From contig PKXA01000132.1 in the NCBI GenBank assembly GCA_003133325.1, positions 1 to 64,000 on the forward strand: 64,000 bases of DNA, given 5' to 3'. The notes under the pieces are model-generated. The model was not told where the DNA came from and made no database searches. It saw nothing but the letters and a program-made list of their open reading frames with translations. Position numbers and translations under genes: made by a program. This stretch comes from Acidimicrobiaceae bacterium (GTDB lineage: Bacteria > Actinomycetota > Acidimicrobiia > Acidimicrobiales > RAAP-2). Shown here in pieces: positions 55,979 through 64,000 of this stretch. Every line of letters begins with the position of its first letter. Position 1 is the stretch's first letter.

Positions 55979-57865
55979 GTGACCACTGACCCGCTGGTAG
56001 AGACGGCGTCTCTGCCCAAGCCGGTGCTGTTGCCCACACCCATCGGCAGCCCGCTCCTGCCACCGGAAGAGGATCCCGGCTGGTTCCGGCGGGCTGTCTT
56101 CTACGAGGTGTTCATCCGGGGGTTCTTCGACGCCAACGATGACGGGACCGGGGACATTCCCGGGTTGATTGCCAAGCTCGATTATCTCCAGTGGCTGGGC
56201 GTCGACTGCCTGTGGCTGCTGCCGTTCTACGCCTCCCCCCTTCGCGACGGCGGCTATGACATCAGTGACTACTACTCGGTCCACCCCGACTACGGCACCG
56301 TCGAGGATCTGCAGGAACTCCTGAGCGAGGCCCACGCCCGGGGCATTCGGGTCATCGCCGACCTGGTCATCAACCACACCAGCGACCAGCACCCCTGGTT
56401 CCTCGAGTCACGCCAGGACCGGACCAACCCCAAGGCCGACTGGTACGTATGGAACGATGACGATCAGCGATGGCCCGAGGCCCGGGTGGTCTTTGTCGAT
56501 GTGGAACGTTCCAACTGGGCGTTCGATCAGCCCCGCGAGCAGTTCTACTGGCACCGGTTCTACAGCCACCAGCCCGACCTCAACTACGCCAACCCCGAGG
56601 TGGCCGACGCCATGTTGGACGTGGTCAGGTTCTGGCTCGATCTCGGACTCGACGGGTTCCGTCTCGACGCAGTCCCGTTCCTGTTCCAACGGGACGGGAC
56701 GTCGGGGGAGAACCTCCCCGAGACCCATGCCTTCATCCGCCGGCTACGCGCCGAGCTCGATGCGAACTACCCGGGCCGGATCCTTCTGGCCGAGGCCAAT
56801 GGGTGGCCGGCCGACGTGGCCGACTATTTCGGAGACGGTGACGAGTGCCACCTCTGCTTCCACTTTCCGTTGATGCCCCGGCTCTTTATGGCGGTGCGAC
56901 GCGAGCAGCGCTATCCGATCACGGAGATTCTCGCCCTAACCCCCGAGTCCCCCGCCAGCGCCCAATGGGCGATCTTCCTGCGCAACCACGACGAGATGAC
57001 GCTGGAGATGGTCTCCGACGAAGATCGCGACTATCTCTTCTCCGAGTACGCCAAGGACCCCCGGATGAAACGACACATGGGGATCGGCCGACGCCTGGCC
57101 CCCCTGCTCGACCGGGATCGGAGGCTTACCGAACTGCTGTGCGCGCTCCTCCTCTCGCTTCCGGGGAGCCCGGTGCTCTACTACGGGGACGAGCTGCAGA
57201 TGGGTGACAACCTGTTTCTGGGTGATCGTGACTCGGTCCGCACGCCGATGCAGTGGACCCCCGACCGCAACGGGGGGTTCAGCCGGGCCGACTTCGCCCA
57301 GCTCTATCTTCCCCCCTTGATGGATCCGGTCTACGGCTTCGCCGCCGTCAACGTGGAAGCCCAGCAACGGAATCCCAGCTCGTTTCTCCACTGGCTCAGA
57401 CGCATGTTGGCGGTTCGCCGTCAGTCCCCGTTGTTCGGGACCGGGTCGTTCGAGGCGCTCCCGTGCGCCAATCCATCGGTGTTGGCCTTTGTGCGCTCGG
57501 CGCCACCGGATGATGAGGGCACCGAACGGGGGCCTGGGGTCACCATGGAGGGAGCCCCCGACGCCGAAGTCGGGGCCGACGGGTATCTGGCACCGGGGGA
57601 GGACCCAGAGGAGATCAACCCGCTCCTCTGCATTCACAACCTGAGCCGGTTCGCCCAACCGGCTGATCTGTATTTGGGCAGGTGGGCGGGCCGCCAACCC
57701 ATCGAGTTGTTGGGGAGAGTACCGTTTCCCATTGTGGGCACCCAACCGTATCCGGTCACCATGGCCCCCTACGGCTACCAGTGGTTCGAGTTGGTGGAAC
57801 CGATCCAGACACTGGCCGGGGAGTTCCTCCTGACCGGAGAGCTCCCCCGGGAGGGATCGCTGTGA
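55979..57865 (+). CDS. treS: Trehalose synthase (maltose-trehalose isomerase)
   Basis: 628 residues, GH13 family. The four conserved regions are VIADLVINHTSDQHPWF, DGFRLDAVPF (nucleophile Asp), LLAEANGWP (acid Glu) and FLRNHDEMTL. The length, the PEEDPGWFRRAVFYEVFIRG start and the C-terminal beta domain with a 60-residue insert (about 515-545, ERGPGVTMEGAPDAEVGADG) match actinobacterial TreS. It interconverts trehalose and maltose. The stop overlaps the next GTG (GTGA). Confidence 0.95.
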   Translation: MTTDPLVETASLPKPVLLPTPIGSPLLPPEEDPGWFRRAVFYEVFIRGFFDANDDGTGDIPGLIAKLDYLQWLGVDCLWLLPFYASPLRDGGYDISDYYSVHPDYGTVEDLQELLSEAHARGIRVIADLVINHTSDQHPWFLESRQDRTNPKADWYVWNDDDQRWPEARVVFVDVERSNWAFDQPREQFYWHRFYSHQPDLNYANPEVADAMLDVVRFWLDLGLDGFRLDAVPFLFQRDGTSGENLPETHAFIRRLRAELDANYPGRILLAEANGWPADVADYFGDGDECHLCFHFPLMPRLFMAVRREQRYPITEILALTPESPASAQWAIFLRNHDEMTLEMVSDEDRDYLFSEYAKDPRMKRHMGIGRRLAPLLDRDRRLTELLCALLLSLPGSPVLYYGDELQMGDNLFLGDRDSVRTPMQWTPDRNGGFSRADFAQLYLPPLMDPVYGFAAVNVEAQQRNPSSFLHWLRRMLAVRRQSPLFGTGSFEALPCANPSVLAFVRSAPPDDEGTERGPGVTMEGAPDAEVGADGYLAPGEDPEEINPLLCIHNLSRFAQPADLYLGRWAGRQPIELLGRVPFPIVGTQPYPVTMAPYGYQWFELVEPIQTLAGEFLLTGELPREGSL

Positions 57866-59232
57866 CCTGGTCAGAGTCGGCCCCCCCGGTAGAGGAAGTT
57901 CCGGCTTCTTCCCACCCGGCGTTGCGTGAGCTGGTGGCCGCCTTTGTCAGCCGCCGGGCCCGCTTGGCTGCCGATGGCGACGGCGAACGTTCGACCGGGG
58001 ACGAACCACCCGATGTCTCTCCCGGGTCGGTCACCATCCTCAGCGCCGATGTGGTGCGTCCGGGGCGCCCCGGCCTGATCAGTGTCATCGCTGACGTCCC
58101 CGGCCGGCTGGTCCACACCGTGTTCGGTCTCCGGTCTCCCGGCGACGAGGTGCAGTTCCTGACCGATGCCGACGACTCGCCGCTCGGGATCTTCGAGGAT
58201 ACCGACGGCGTGGCCGTCGTCTTTGATGCGACGGCCGATGGGGAGCTAATGTTGTGCCTCCTCGAGGCTATCGGTGGCGCCACCGGTGAACTCGAGCGGG
58301 TACGTCAGATCGCGTCCACCGAGGACACGGTGTCACTCACCTTCGATGACCGGTTGGCATTGACCATCTTCCAGCAGCTCCCTCCCGACCAGGGACCTCA
58401 TCCCGGGCTCGAGCTCTTCCTCGGCCTCGACGGGGTCGGTTTCAATCATCTCCTGGCTCCCGTGGTGGTGTGGCGCCGGGGGCGGACCGACCTGGGCATT
58501 GTCCAGGAGTACGAGGCCGGGTCCACCGTGGGTTGGTCCCTGGCCCTCACCTCGTTGCGGGATCTCTACGCCGCCGGCGGTGAGCCCGGCCATGCCGGGG
58601 GCGACTTCGCCGCCGAAGCCCGGCGTCTGGGCACCATGACCGCGCGGATGCACCTGGGGCTCGAACAGGCCTTCGGCCGCAAGACGGGGAACATCGCCGC
58701 CTGGGTCACCGAGGTGGAGGATGCGGTCCGCCCGGTGGCCCCTGACCTGTTGTCCACCGATACGGTGTCCCTTCTCCTTGACGACCTGCGGTCGTCGGCC
58801 ACCCGGTGTGCAGCCATCAGAACCCACGGCGACTTTCACCTGGGCCGAGTGGCCCGCACCGATCTGGGATGGTACGTGCTCGACTTCTCGCCGGGGGGGA
58901 GGCCGGAGTTCACCGCCGGAGTGTTGGAGGCCGACGGGGCCAGCTATCGATCGCCTCTGGCCGACGTGGCTGACATGCTGTGGTCGTTCCACCACGTGGC
59001 AATGGTGGCTGCCACCGAGCGGGACCCGAACGACCGTCTCGGGTTGAGTGAGCTGGGCCAGGCATGGGAAGGCCGGAATCGACGGGCGTTTCTGGCCGCG
59101 TATCTGGCCACTCCGGGCATCGGGGGCCTGGTCCCACCAGCGCGGAACGTGGTGCGGGAACTGGCGGCGGCATTCGAACTCGAGCGCTCGGCATCGATGA
59201 TGGCGATGCGGACCTCACGGGTGGGGACCTGA
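57862..59232 (+). CDS. mak: Maltokinase
   Basis: 456 residues from a GTG that overlaps the treS stop, with GGGAGGG as ribosome site. The kinase part has the Brenner motif HGDFHLGRVARTDLGW and a variant metal-binding motif YVLDFSPGGRPE where maltokinases usually have DFEG. The N-terminal cap is Ala/Glu-rich. It phosphorylates maltose from TreS to maltose-1-phosphate, the donor for GlgE; glgE is not in the window. Confidence 0.88.
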   Translation: MTWSESAPPVEEVPASSHPALRELVAAFVSRRARLAADGDGERSTGDEPPDVSPGSVTILSADVVRPGRPGLISVIADVPGRLVHTVFGLRSPGDEVQFLTDADDSPLGIFEDTDGVAVVFDATADGELMLCLLEAIGGATGELERVRQIASTEDTVSLTFDDRLALTIFQQLPPDQGPHPGLELFLGLDGVGFNHLLAPVVVWRRGRTDLGIVQEYEAGSTVGWSLALTSLRDLYAAGGEPGHAGGDFAAEARRLGTMTARMHLGLEQAFGRKTGNIAAWVTEVEDAVRPVAPDLLSTDTVSLLLDDLRSSATRCAAIRTHGDFHLGRVARTDLGWYVLDFSPGGRPEFTAGVLEADGASYRSPLADVADMLWSFHHVAMVAATERDPNDRLGLSELGQAWEGRNRRAFLAAYLATPGIGGLVPPARNVVRELAAAFELERSASMMAMRTSRVGT

Positions 59233-59234
59233 CT

Positions 59235-60287
59235 ATGCGGATCGGGATCCTGACCGGCGGCGGCGATTGCCCCGGCCTCAATGCGGCGATCCGCGCCGTG
59301 GTGGTCGGCGGTTCCGTTGTCTATGAGGACGAAGCGGTCGGCTTCCTCGACGGCTGGCGGGGGGTGATCGAAGGCGACGCTGTACCACTGCTTGCCGACG
59401 AGTGCCGAGGGATCCTCACCCGTGGCGGCACCATCCTCGGCTCATCCCGTACCAACCCGTTCGCCACCGATGCCGGACCGGATCAGGTCCTGGCCACTGT
59501 CCAACGACTGGGGATCGACGCCCTGGTGGCCATCGGCGGCGACGACACCCTGGGCGCTGCCGCCCGCCTGGCCAGCCTGGGCTTGCGGGTGGTGGGGGTA
59601 CCCAAAACCATCGACAACGACCTTTCGGACACCGAGGTGACCTTCGGGTTCGATACCGCCGTACTGGTGGCCACGGAGGCCATCGACCGCCTGCAGACGA
59701 CCGCCGAGTCGCACCATCGGGTAATGGTGTGCGAGGTGATGGGCCGTAACGTGGGCCACATCGCCGTGCACGCCGGCATCGCCGGAGGTGCGGCGGAGAT
59801 TCTGATCCCGGAGGTGCCATTCTCGGTCGAGGCTGTCTGTGAACGGCTCCGCCGCCGGCACTCCGGCGGTCGCTTCTTCTCCACCGTCGTGGTGGCCGAA
59901 GGCGCACTCCCCCGTGACGAGAGAGCGGCGGCGGCGGCCCGGGGGGCCCGGGTGCCAGCTGGTGGGACCGACCAGTTCGGGCACGGCCGGCTCGGGGGGA
60001 TCGGCGAGTGGCTGGCCCGGGAGATCGAGAGGAACACCGGCTACGAGGCGCGAGCCACCATATTGGGCCATATCCAACGAGGAGGATCGCCGACCGCCTT
60101 CGATCGGGTGCTGGCCACCCGGTTCGGTGCCGCCGCGCTGGCGGCGGTCCACGATGGCGAGTTCGGGACCATGGTGGCCCTCCAGGCGGGGCACATCGTG
60201 CGTATTCAGCTGTCGGAAGCGGCCGGCAAGCCGAAGACCGTCGACCCCGACCTGTTCGAGAACGTGGCCGGGCCCTATCTCGGTTGA
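59235..60287 (+). CDS. pfkA: 6-phosphofructokinase, predicted pyrophosphate-dependent
   Basis: 350 residues with the PFK-A fold: GGGDCPGLNAAIR start, Asp-containing TIDNDL, and the fructose-6-phosphate site MGRNVGHIAVHAGI. Residues aligned with E. coli 104 and 124 are Asp (GGDDTLG) and Lys (VPKTIDND). Gly at 104 marks ATP enzymes; Asp104 with Lys124 is the pyrophosphate signature. Actinobacterial PPi-PFKs work reversibly. It follows mak by two bases. Confidence 0.88.
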   Translation: MRIGILTGGGDCPGLNAAIRAVVVGGSVVYEDEAVGFLDGWRGVIEGDAVPLLADECRGILTRGGTILGSSRTNPFATDAGPDQVLATVQRLGIDALVAIGGDDTLGAAARLASLGLRVVGVPKTIDNDLSDTEVTFGFDTAVLVATEAIDRLQTTAESHHRVMVCEVMGRNVGHIAVHAGIAGGAAEILIPEVPFSVEAVCERLRRRHSGGRFFSTVVVAEGALPRDERAAAAARGARVPAGGTDQFGHGRLGGIGEWLAREIERNTGYEARATILGHIQRGGSPTAFDRVLATRFGAAALAAVHDGEFGTMVALQAGHIVRIQLSEAAGKPKTVDPDLFENVAGPYLG

Positions 60288-60362
60288 GCGGGTGATCGGA
60301 AGGGGCTGGCCTGACCGGTCACGCGCAGTTGGTTGGGTCAGGTGCCGCTGACACCGGTAGGT

Positions 60363-61352
60363 TCAGTGTCGGCTGTTGACGGGAACCCGCACCCTCAGCT
60401 CTTCGGCCGCCTGCTCGGGGTTTTTGATATTGATCAACACACCGGTGCCCAGTTCGAATCCGGCCACCGTGGTCAGCTTGGGCACCACGTGGACGTGCCA
60501 GTGGTACGGCTCGGGGGCCCGGTAGGGGGCAGAGTGGAAGACCAGGTTGTAGGCCACGTCGCCGACCAGGCTGCTGAGGCTGGACAGTGTCTCTTTCAGT
60601 GCCTTACCGACCGCCCTCAGGTCAGCCGGGGGACTGTGGTGGAGGTGGGGGCAGTGAATGCGGGGGATGATCATCATCTCGTAGGGTGACCCGCTCCAGA
60701 ACGGACAGATGACCAGCACCCGCTCGTCGGCATACACCACGCGGTGGCCGACATTCTCCTCGGCGTCGACGGCGGTACAGAGAAGGCAGCGTCCGGCGAA
60801 CCGGGCGAATCCGGCCTGTTCCTCCACCAACTCGCGGGGGACGAACGACATTCCCAACAGCTGCCCGTGCGGATGATCGACCGATGCGCCGGCTTCCCGG
60901 CCCGAGTTGAGGATGGCCTGGCTGTAGCGGAGACCCGGGATGCTCGAGTGTTCTTCGATCCGGTCGCGGATGGCGGCCATCACCAGGTTGGTCTGGTCGT
61001 CGTCCAACATCGACCATTTCTTGTCGTGGTCGGGAGAGAGGACCAGCACCTCATGGATGCCACCGGCCGTGGCTTGGGTGAATACAGGTCCGCGGTTGGT
61101 GACCACGAAGGGCCCATCGCCTTCGAAGGCCGGATAGAGACTGGGGACGACCCGTACCAGCCAACGACCCTCTGGACCGTACGTCTCCAGCGCCGCAGGG
61201 ACCGACTCCTCGTTGCCGGGGCAGAACGGGCAGGCGCGGGACGGATCCGCCTGCGTGGTGGCCACCGGCGAGAACGCCATGGGCGGATCGGCCCGGTCGG
61301 TACTCACCACTACCCAACGGCCGGTGAGTGGATCGAGGCGGAGCTGGTTCAT
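60363..61352 (-). CDS. galT: Galactose-1-phosphate uridylyltransferase
   Basis: 329 residues, HIT superfamily. Zinc Cys pair in ACPFCPGNEES and the active HxH in YHWHVHVVPKLTTV; N-terminal LDPLTGRWVVVSTDRADPP and SVDHPHGQLLGMSFVP are also conserved. It swaps UMP between UDP-glucose and galactose-1-phosphate in the Leloir pathway. ATG at 61352 is used instead of an upstream TTG at 61418. It is convergent with pfkA and the other Leloir genes are not nearby. Confidence 0.94.
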   Translation of the reverse strand: MNQLRLDPLTGRWVVVSTDRADPPMAFSPVATTQADPSRACPFCPGNEESVPAALETYGPEGRWLVRVVPSLYPAFEGDGPFVVTNRGPVFTQATAGGIHEVLVLSPDHDKKWSMLDDDQTNLVMAAIRDRIEEHSSIPGLRYSQAILNSGREAGASVDHPHGQLLGMSFVPRELVEEQAGFARFAGRCLLCTAVDAEENVGHRVVYADERVLVICPFWSGSPYEMMIIPRIHCPHLHHSPPADLRAVGKALKETLSSLSSLVGDVAYNLVFHSAPYRAPEPYHWHVHVVPKLTTVAGFELGTGVLINIKNPEQAAEELRVRVPVNSRH

Positions 61353-61529
61353 CTGCTGTGGTGGTGTCCCATGGGATTCGCAATCGGGATCGAAGCGGCT
61401 GTGGTCGAGGCTACCCAAGTTTTATCGGCAGGTTGTCGATGGTTCCTGAGAGGGACCTCCTGGTGTCGTCCTGCCTACCAACGTAGCAATGCTCGGGGCC
61501 GGGTAGTGAATGGGGTGCCTGGGGGCACG

Positions 61530-61595
61530 GTTGGTGCACAGTTGGTGCACAGTTGGTGTCACGTGGGTGTCACGTGGGTGTCACGTGGGTGGTGC
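61530..61595. repeat. 11-bp tandem repeat, six units
   Basis: Units drift stepwise: GTTGGTGCACA (two), GTTGGTGTCAC, GTGGGTGTCAC (two) and a broken last unit GTGGGTGGTGC. It lies in the 290-bp non-coding gap between galT and the next gene, probably in the galT 5' region. Confidence 0.85.
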
Positions 61596-61645
61596 CGGGA
61601 ATCCCCGGGGGTGCCGGGTGATCGGGGGATGAAAGAATCGGTGGG

Positions 61646-62158
61646 ATGCCCACCCACGTCCCGATGACCGCCACCTTGGTGGCCGTCTCCGTGAACCGGG
61701 GCGCCGCCTACGACGTGGTGTTGCTGGCCCATGTGCTGGTGGCGCTCATCGGGTTCGGAGCAGTGTGGGTGGCCGGCGTCTACGCGGTGGTGCTCGGCCA
61801 TTCCGGGCCGATCCCCGAGTCGGTGAGGCGGTACTACCGTCCCGGAGTCAACTGGGCTGGGCGGATCATCTTTCTGGTTCCCATCCTCGGGTTCGTGCTC
61901 CTCGGGATGAGCCACGGTGCCCATGCCTACTCGTCGTCGGACGGATGGGTCACAGTGGGGCTCATCCTGTGGGTCGCCGCCGCCCTGGCCGGCGAGATGG
62001 TGCTGTGGCCGGCCGAGCGGGGCCTCCAACGGTTGGTGGCCGGCGGGGCGTGGGATGGCTCGGCTCACCGGTCCCTGAGGTTGCGAGTGGCGTGGACGTC
62101 GGCCGCCCTGATGATCATCTTTGTGGTGGCGATGGTCGTGATGGTGGCCAAGCCCTAG
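61646..62158 (+). CDS. Hypothetical four-helix membrane protein
   Basis: 170 residues with four membrane helices: VVLLAHVLVALIGFGAVWVA, IIFLVPILGFVLLGMSHGAH, VGLILWVAAALAGEMVLWPA and AALMIIFVVAMVVMVAKP. Two His (AHVLVAL and SHGAHAY) and the GEMVLWPAERGLQ segment could contact a cofactor, as in small cytochrome- or copper-type membrane proteins, but I do not recognise the family. The upstream stretch ends AAGAATCGGTGGGATG, with weak promoter similarity. Confidence 0.6.
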   Translation: MPTHVPMTATLVAVSVNRGAAYDVVLLAHVLVALIGFGAVWVAGVYAVVLGHSGPIPESVRRYYRPGVNWAGRIIFLVPILGFVLLGMSHGAHAYSSSDGWVTVGLILWVAAALAGEMVLWPAERGLQRLVAGGAWDGSAHRSLRLRVAWTSAALMIIFVVAMVVMVAKP

Positions 62159-62378
62159 TTGCCTCGGATCCATCGGCACGTGGTGTGCAGGAAGTCGCCA
62201 CAGCTCCTCAGCGTTGTCGAGACTGACCGCATGGATGCCATCGTTTCCAAACAGCCGGAACCGGGACACCGCTCAATTCCAAGTGGCGAGGTTTGGGGTG
62301 CCCGAGCCGTCATGGCCACCGAAGGTGCGTCAGTGGCCACATTCTCGATTCGTGGGCTGACGGCCGGCCGTCATACTG
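62159..62378. other. Gap between the membrane protein and the siroheme gene
   Basis: A 220-bp stretch without a supported gene or repeat. Confidence 0.4.
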
Positions 62379-63035
62379 TCACCCGTCGACAAACTGGCGT
62401 AGGACCGAACGGGCTTCCTCGACATGACCTCGGCGCACCAGCGGCACCACCTCCTGTTCGAGAATCTGCGCCCAGTCGAGCGTCTCGGTCGACTTGCCGG
62501 AGATCTTCATCCGGGACCGGGCCTCGTCGAGCAACTCGGACACGACCGACATGTCGGTCCCGACGGTCTCCGCCACCCGGGTCCGTATCCACCGGGCCAG
62601 CGCCGGACTGGCTCCTCCGGTGGACACCGCCACGGTCACCGTCCCGTCCCGGTGTACCGCCGGCAACAGGAAGGAACAATTGTTGACATCGTCGGCACTG
62701 TTCACCCACACTCCGGCGGCGTCCGCATCGCCGAAGACAGCGTGGTCTATCTCGGCTATTCCGGTGGCGGTGACCACCAGTCGGTAGTCGGCAGCTTCGG
62801 GGCTCCTATACGGGCGCACCTCCACAGTGAGCAAACCCGTTTCCGTCCCGTGGTGCGGCGTTGTGGCCAACGAGCGGATGGTGTCGATCACGTCGGGAGC
62901 CACCACCGTCACCTGGGCACCGCAGGCGAGTAACCCCTCTATCTTTCGGGCTGCGACCCGGCCTCCGCCGACCACCAGGCATCTTCGCCCCGAGACCGCC
63001 AGAGATACCGGGTACAGCGGGGCCTCGTATGCCAC
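62379..63035 (-). CDS. Precorrin-2 dehydrogenase / sirohydrochlorin ferrochelatase (Met8/CysG N-terminal type)
   Basis: 218 residues from a GTG. Rossmann motif GRRCLVVGGGRVAARKIEGL at about 16-35, the catalytic Asp in VNSADDVNNCSFLLPA and the CysG dimerisation segment GASPALARWIRTRVAE. It oxidises precorrin-2 and inserts iron, making siroheme for sulfite and nitrite reductases. It lies 13 bp downstream of cysN on the same strand, giving a sulfate assimilation operon. Confidence 0.9.
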   Translation of the reverse strand: MAYEAPLYPVSLAVSGRRCLVVGGGRVAARKIEGLLACGAQVTVVAPDVIDTIRSLATTPHHGTETGLLTVEVRPYRSPEAADYRLVVTATGIAEIDHAVFGDADAAGVWVNSADDVNNCSFLLPAVHRDGTVTVAVSTGGASPALARWIRTRVAETVGTDMSVVSELLDEARSRMKISGKSTETLDWAQILEQEVVPLVRRGHVEEARSVLRQFVDG

Positions 63036-63048
63036 AGCTGCCCGCTGA

Positions 63049-64000
63049 TCAGGCGTGATCGACGAGGGAGGCGGGGTCCTCGTCCGGCGGGGTCAGGTCA
63101 GGGAGGCCCACCATGCCAGCCGCCACCGTTCCGTTGGTGGTCGGGTCGATCACCACGAAACTGCCGGTGATCCGGTTCCGGTGATAGGGATCGACGGCCA
63201 GGGGAGATGCCACCGAGATGGTGACGGTGCCAATGTCGTTCTCCCCCAGAGAGTCGGCCGGCAGCAATTCCAGTCGGTTGACATCCAACCGGGCATCCAC
63301 CGACACGATGCGCGCCGGGGTGACCCGGGTGGTGTGTTTGATCCGGTACTGGGCACCGGCGACGAGAGGTTTCCTGTCGAACCAGCAGACGGTGGCCACC
63401 AACTGGGTGACCACGTCGGGTAGATCGTCGGCCGCGGCCAGAAGGTCTCCCCGGCTCACATCCACGTCGTCAGCCAACTGCACCGACACCGACAGCCCCA
63501 CCGCGGCCTCACCGAGCGGACCGTCGAGGGTCTCCACCGCTGTCACCTTGGAGCGTTGACCACTCGGGAGCACCACGACCTCTCCCCCGGGGCGGAGGGG
63601 ACCGCCATTGATCATGCCGGCGTAGGTGCGACCCCCGCCGGGTTGGCGCAGCACCCACTGGACCGGGAGGCGGGCGCCCGAGCCCCGGTGGGTCCCCTGC
63701 ACTCCGGCCCATTCGCCGGCCGGGGCCTGCTCGAGCGCCTCCAGGATGGTAGGGCCGTCATACCACAGAGCCGCATGGGTGCGGTCGGCCACGTTGTCGC
63801 CGTGGAGCGCGGAGACGGGAATCACCGTGCACGACACCACGCCCAGCCGCTCCGACAGGTGGGCCATCTCGGTCACCACCCGGTCGTAGGCCGACTGGTC
63901 CCAATCGATCTGGTCCATCTTGTTGGCGGCCACGATCAGATGGCGGACACCCAGCAGTGCGGCGATGCAGACGTGCCGGCGGGTTTGTTCGCGTAGGCCT
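63049..64000 (-). CDS. cysN: Sulfate adenylyltransferase subunit 1 (partial, N-terminus beyond right edge)
   Basis: The frame is open from the window edge to a stop at 63049-63051, about 316 codons. The first visible residues read EQTRRHVCIAALLGVRHLIV, then AANKMDQIDWDQ with the NKMD base-specificity motif of EF-Tu-like GTPases. The beta-barrel domains follow (WVLRQPGGGRTYAGMINGGP, KHTTRVTPARIVSVDARLDV, RITGSFVVIDPTTNGTVAAG). CysN drives ATP sulfurylase with CysD. Walker A and switch regions lie outside the window. Confidence 0.93.
   Translation of the reverse strand, partial: GLREQTRRHVCIAALLGVRHLIVAANKMDQIDWDQSAYDRVVTEMAHLSERLGVVSCTVIPVSALHGDNVADRTHAALWYDGPTILEALEQAPAGEWAGVQGTHRGSGARLPVQWVLRQPGGGRTYAGMINGGPLRPGGEVVVLPSGQRSKVTAVETLDGPLGEAAVGLSVSVQLADDVDVSRGDLLAAADDLPDVVTQLVATVCWFDRKPLVAGAQYRIKHTTRVTPARIVSVDARLDVNRLELLPADSLGENDIGTVTISVASPLAVDPYHRNRITGSFVVIDPTTNGTVAAGMVGLPDLTPPDEDPASLVDHA

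Noticed and set aside
60310-60362. Terminator between pfkA and galT
   Set aside because: TGACCGGTCA and GTCAG...CTGAC are short palindromes without U-tract; too weak to call.
61559-62269. 236-codon minus-strand frame opposite the 61646 membrane protein
   Set aside because: Rich in His, Gln and Pro with no hydrophobic core, typical of antisense frames; the plus strand has clear membrane helices.

Overview
The window is high-GC chromosomal DNA of an actinobacterium, most plausibly from the Acidimicrobiia or a neighbouring deep lineage (inference; no rRNA gene is present to settle it). Pointers are two mycothiol-dependent maleylpyruvate isomerase-family genes, a MurA with Asp in place of the catalytic Cys, an actinobacterial-type SerC, an AtpH with a duplicated delta domain, treS next to maltokinase, frequent GTG/TTG starts, and many genes whose start codon lies exactly six bases after a TANNNT -10 box (leaderless transcription).

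Region 1, about 1-14 kb, is accessory and eroded. It holds a truncated tRNA, a Phd/VapC-type toxin-antitoxin pair, an IS481/IS3-like element (1410-2717), a composite pseudogene with an ASCH domain, an AbrB/RelE-like toxin-antitoxin pair behind a 29-bp dyad, an ArsR/AHSA1 operon, a lone SRPBCC gene, and an IS21 element (6801-9855) that carries a pRiA4b ORF-3-family passenger gene. A gene cut by that element, short tandem repeats, a TetR gene, a flavin/F420-type oxidoreductase, a mycothiol-dependent enzyme, DoxX and an Rrf2/NAD(P)-binding divergent pair follow.

Region 2, 15-21.6 kb, is a set of redox and secondary-metabolism genes: aldo/keto reductase, SDR plus cytochrome P450 (overlapping), a methyltransferase, a decayed amine oxidase C-terminus, an MDR reductase and a phytanoyl-CoA dioxygenase-family enzyme.

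Region 3, 21.6-35.5 kb, is amino-acid biosynthesis. It has ilvD; a branched-chain attenuator (16-residue leader peptide plus terminator) in front of ilvB-ilvN-ilvC; serC and an aspartate aminotransferase with overlapping divergent start codons; serA; and the greA-leuC-leuD operon on the minus strand.

Region 4, 35.6-44 kb, has a serine hydrolase, glutamate decarboxylase, a UPF0104 membrane protein, a thiolase-like protein, rpiB-glyA and a WecA/MraY-family transferase. Region 5, 44.3-52.4 kb, is the complete F1Fo ATP synthase operon with two small accessory membrane proteins ahead of atpB, closed by a hairpin convergent with glpX.

Region 6, 52.5-64 kb, covers central carbon and cell wall: glpX, murA, meaB, treS-mak-pfk (trehalose to maltose to maltose-1-phosphate, next to a phosphofructokinase whose residues predict pyrophosphate use) and galT. 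It ends with an operon for siroheme and sulfate activation, a precorrin-2 dehydrogenase gene and cysN, the latter running off the right edge.
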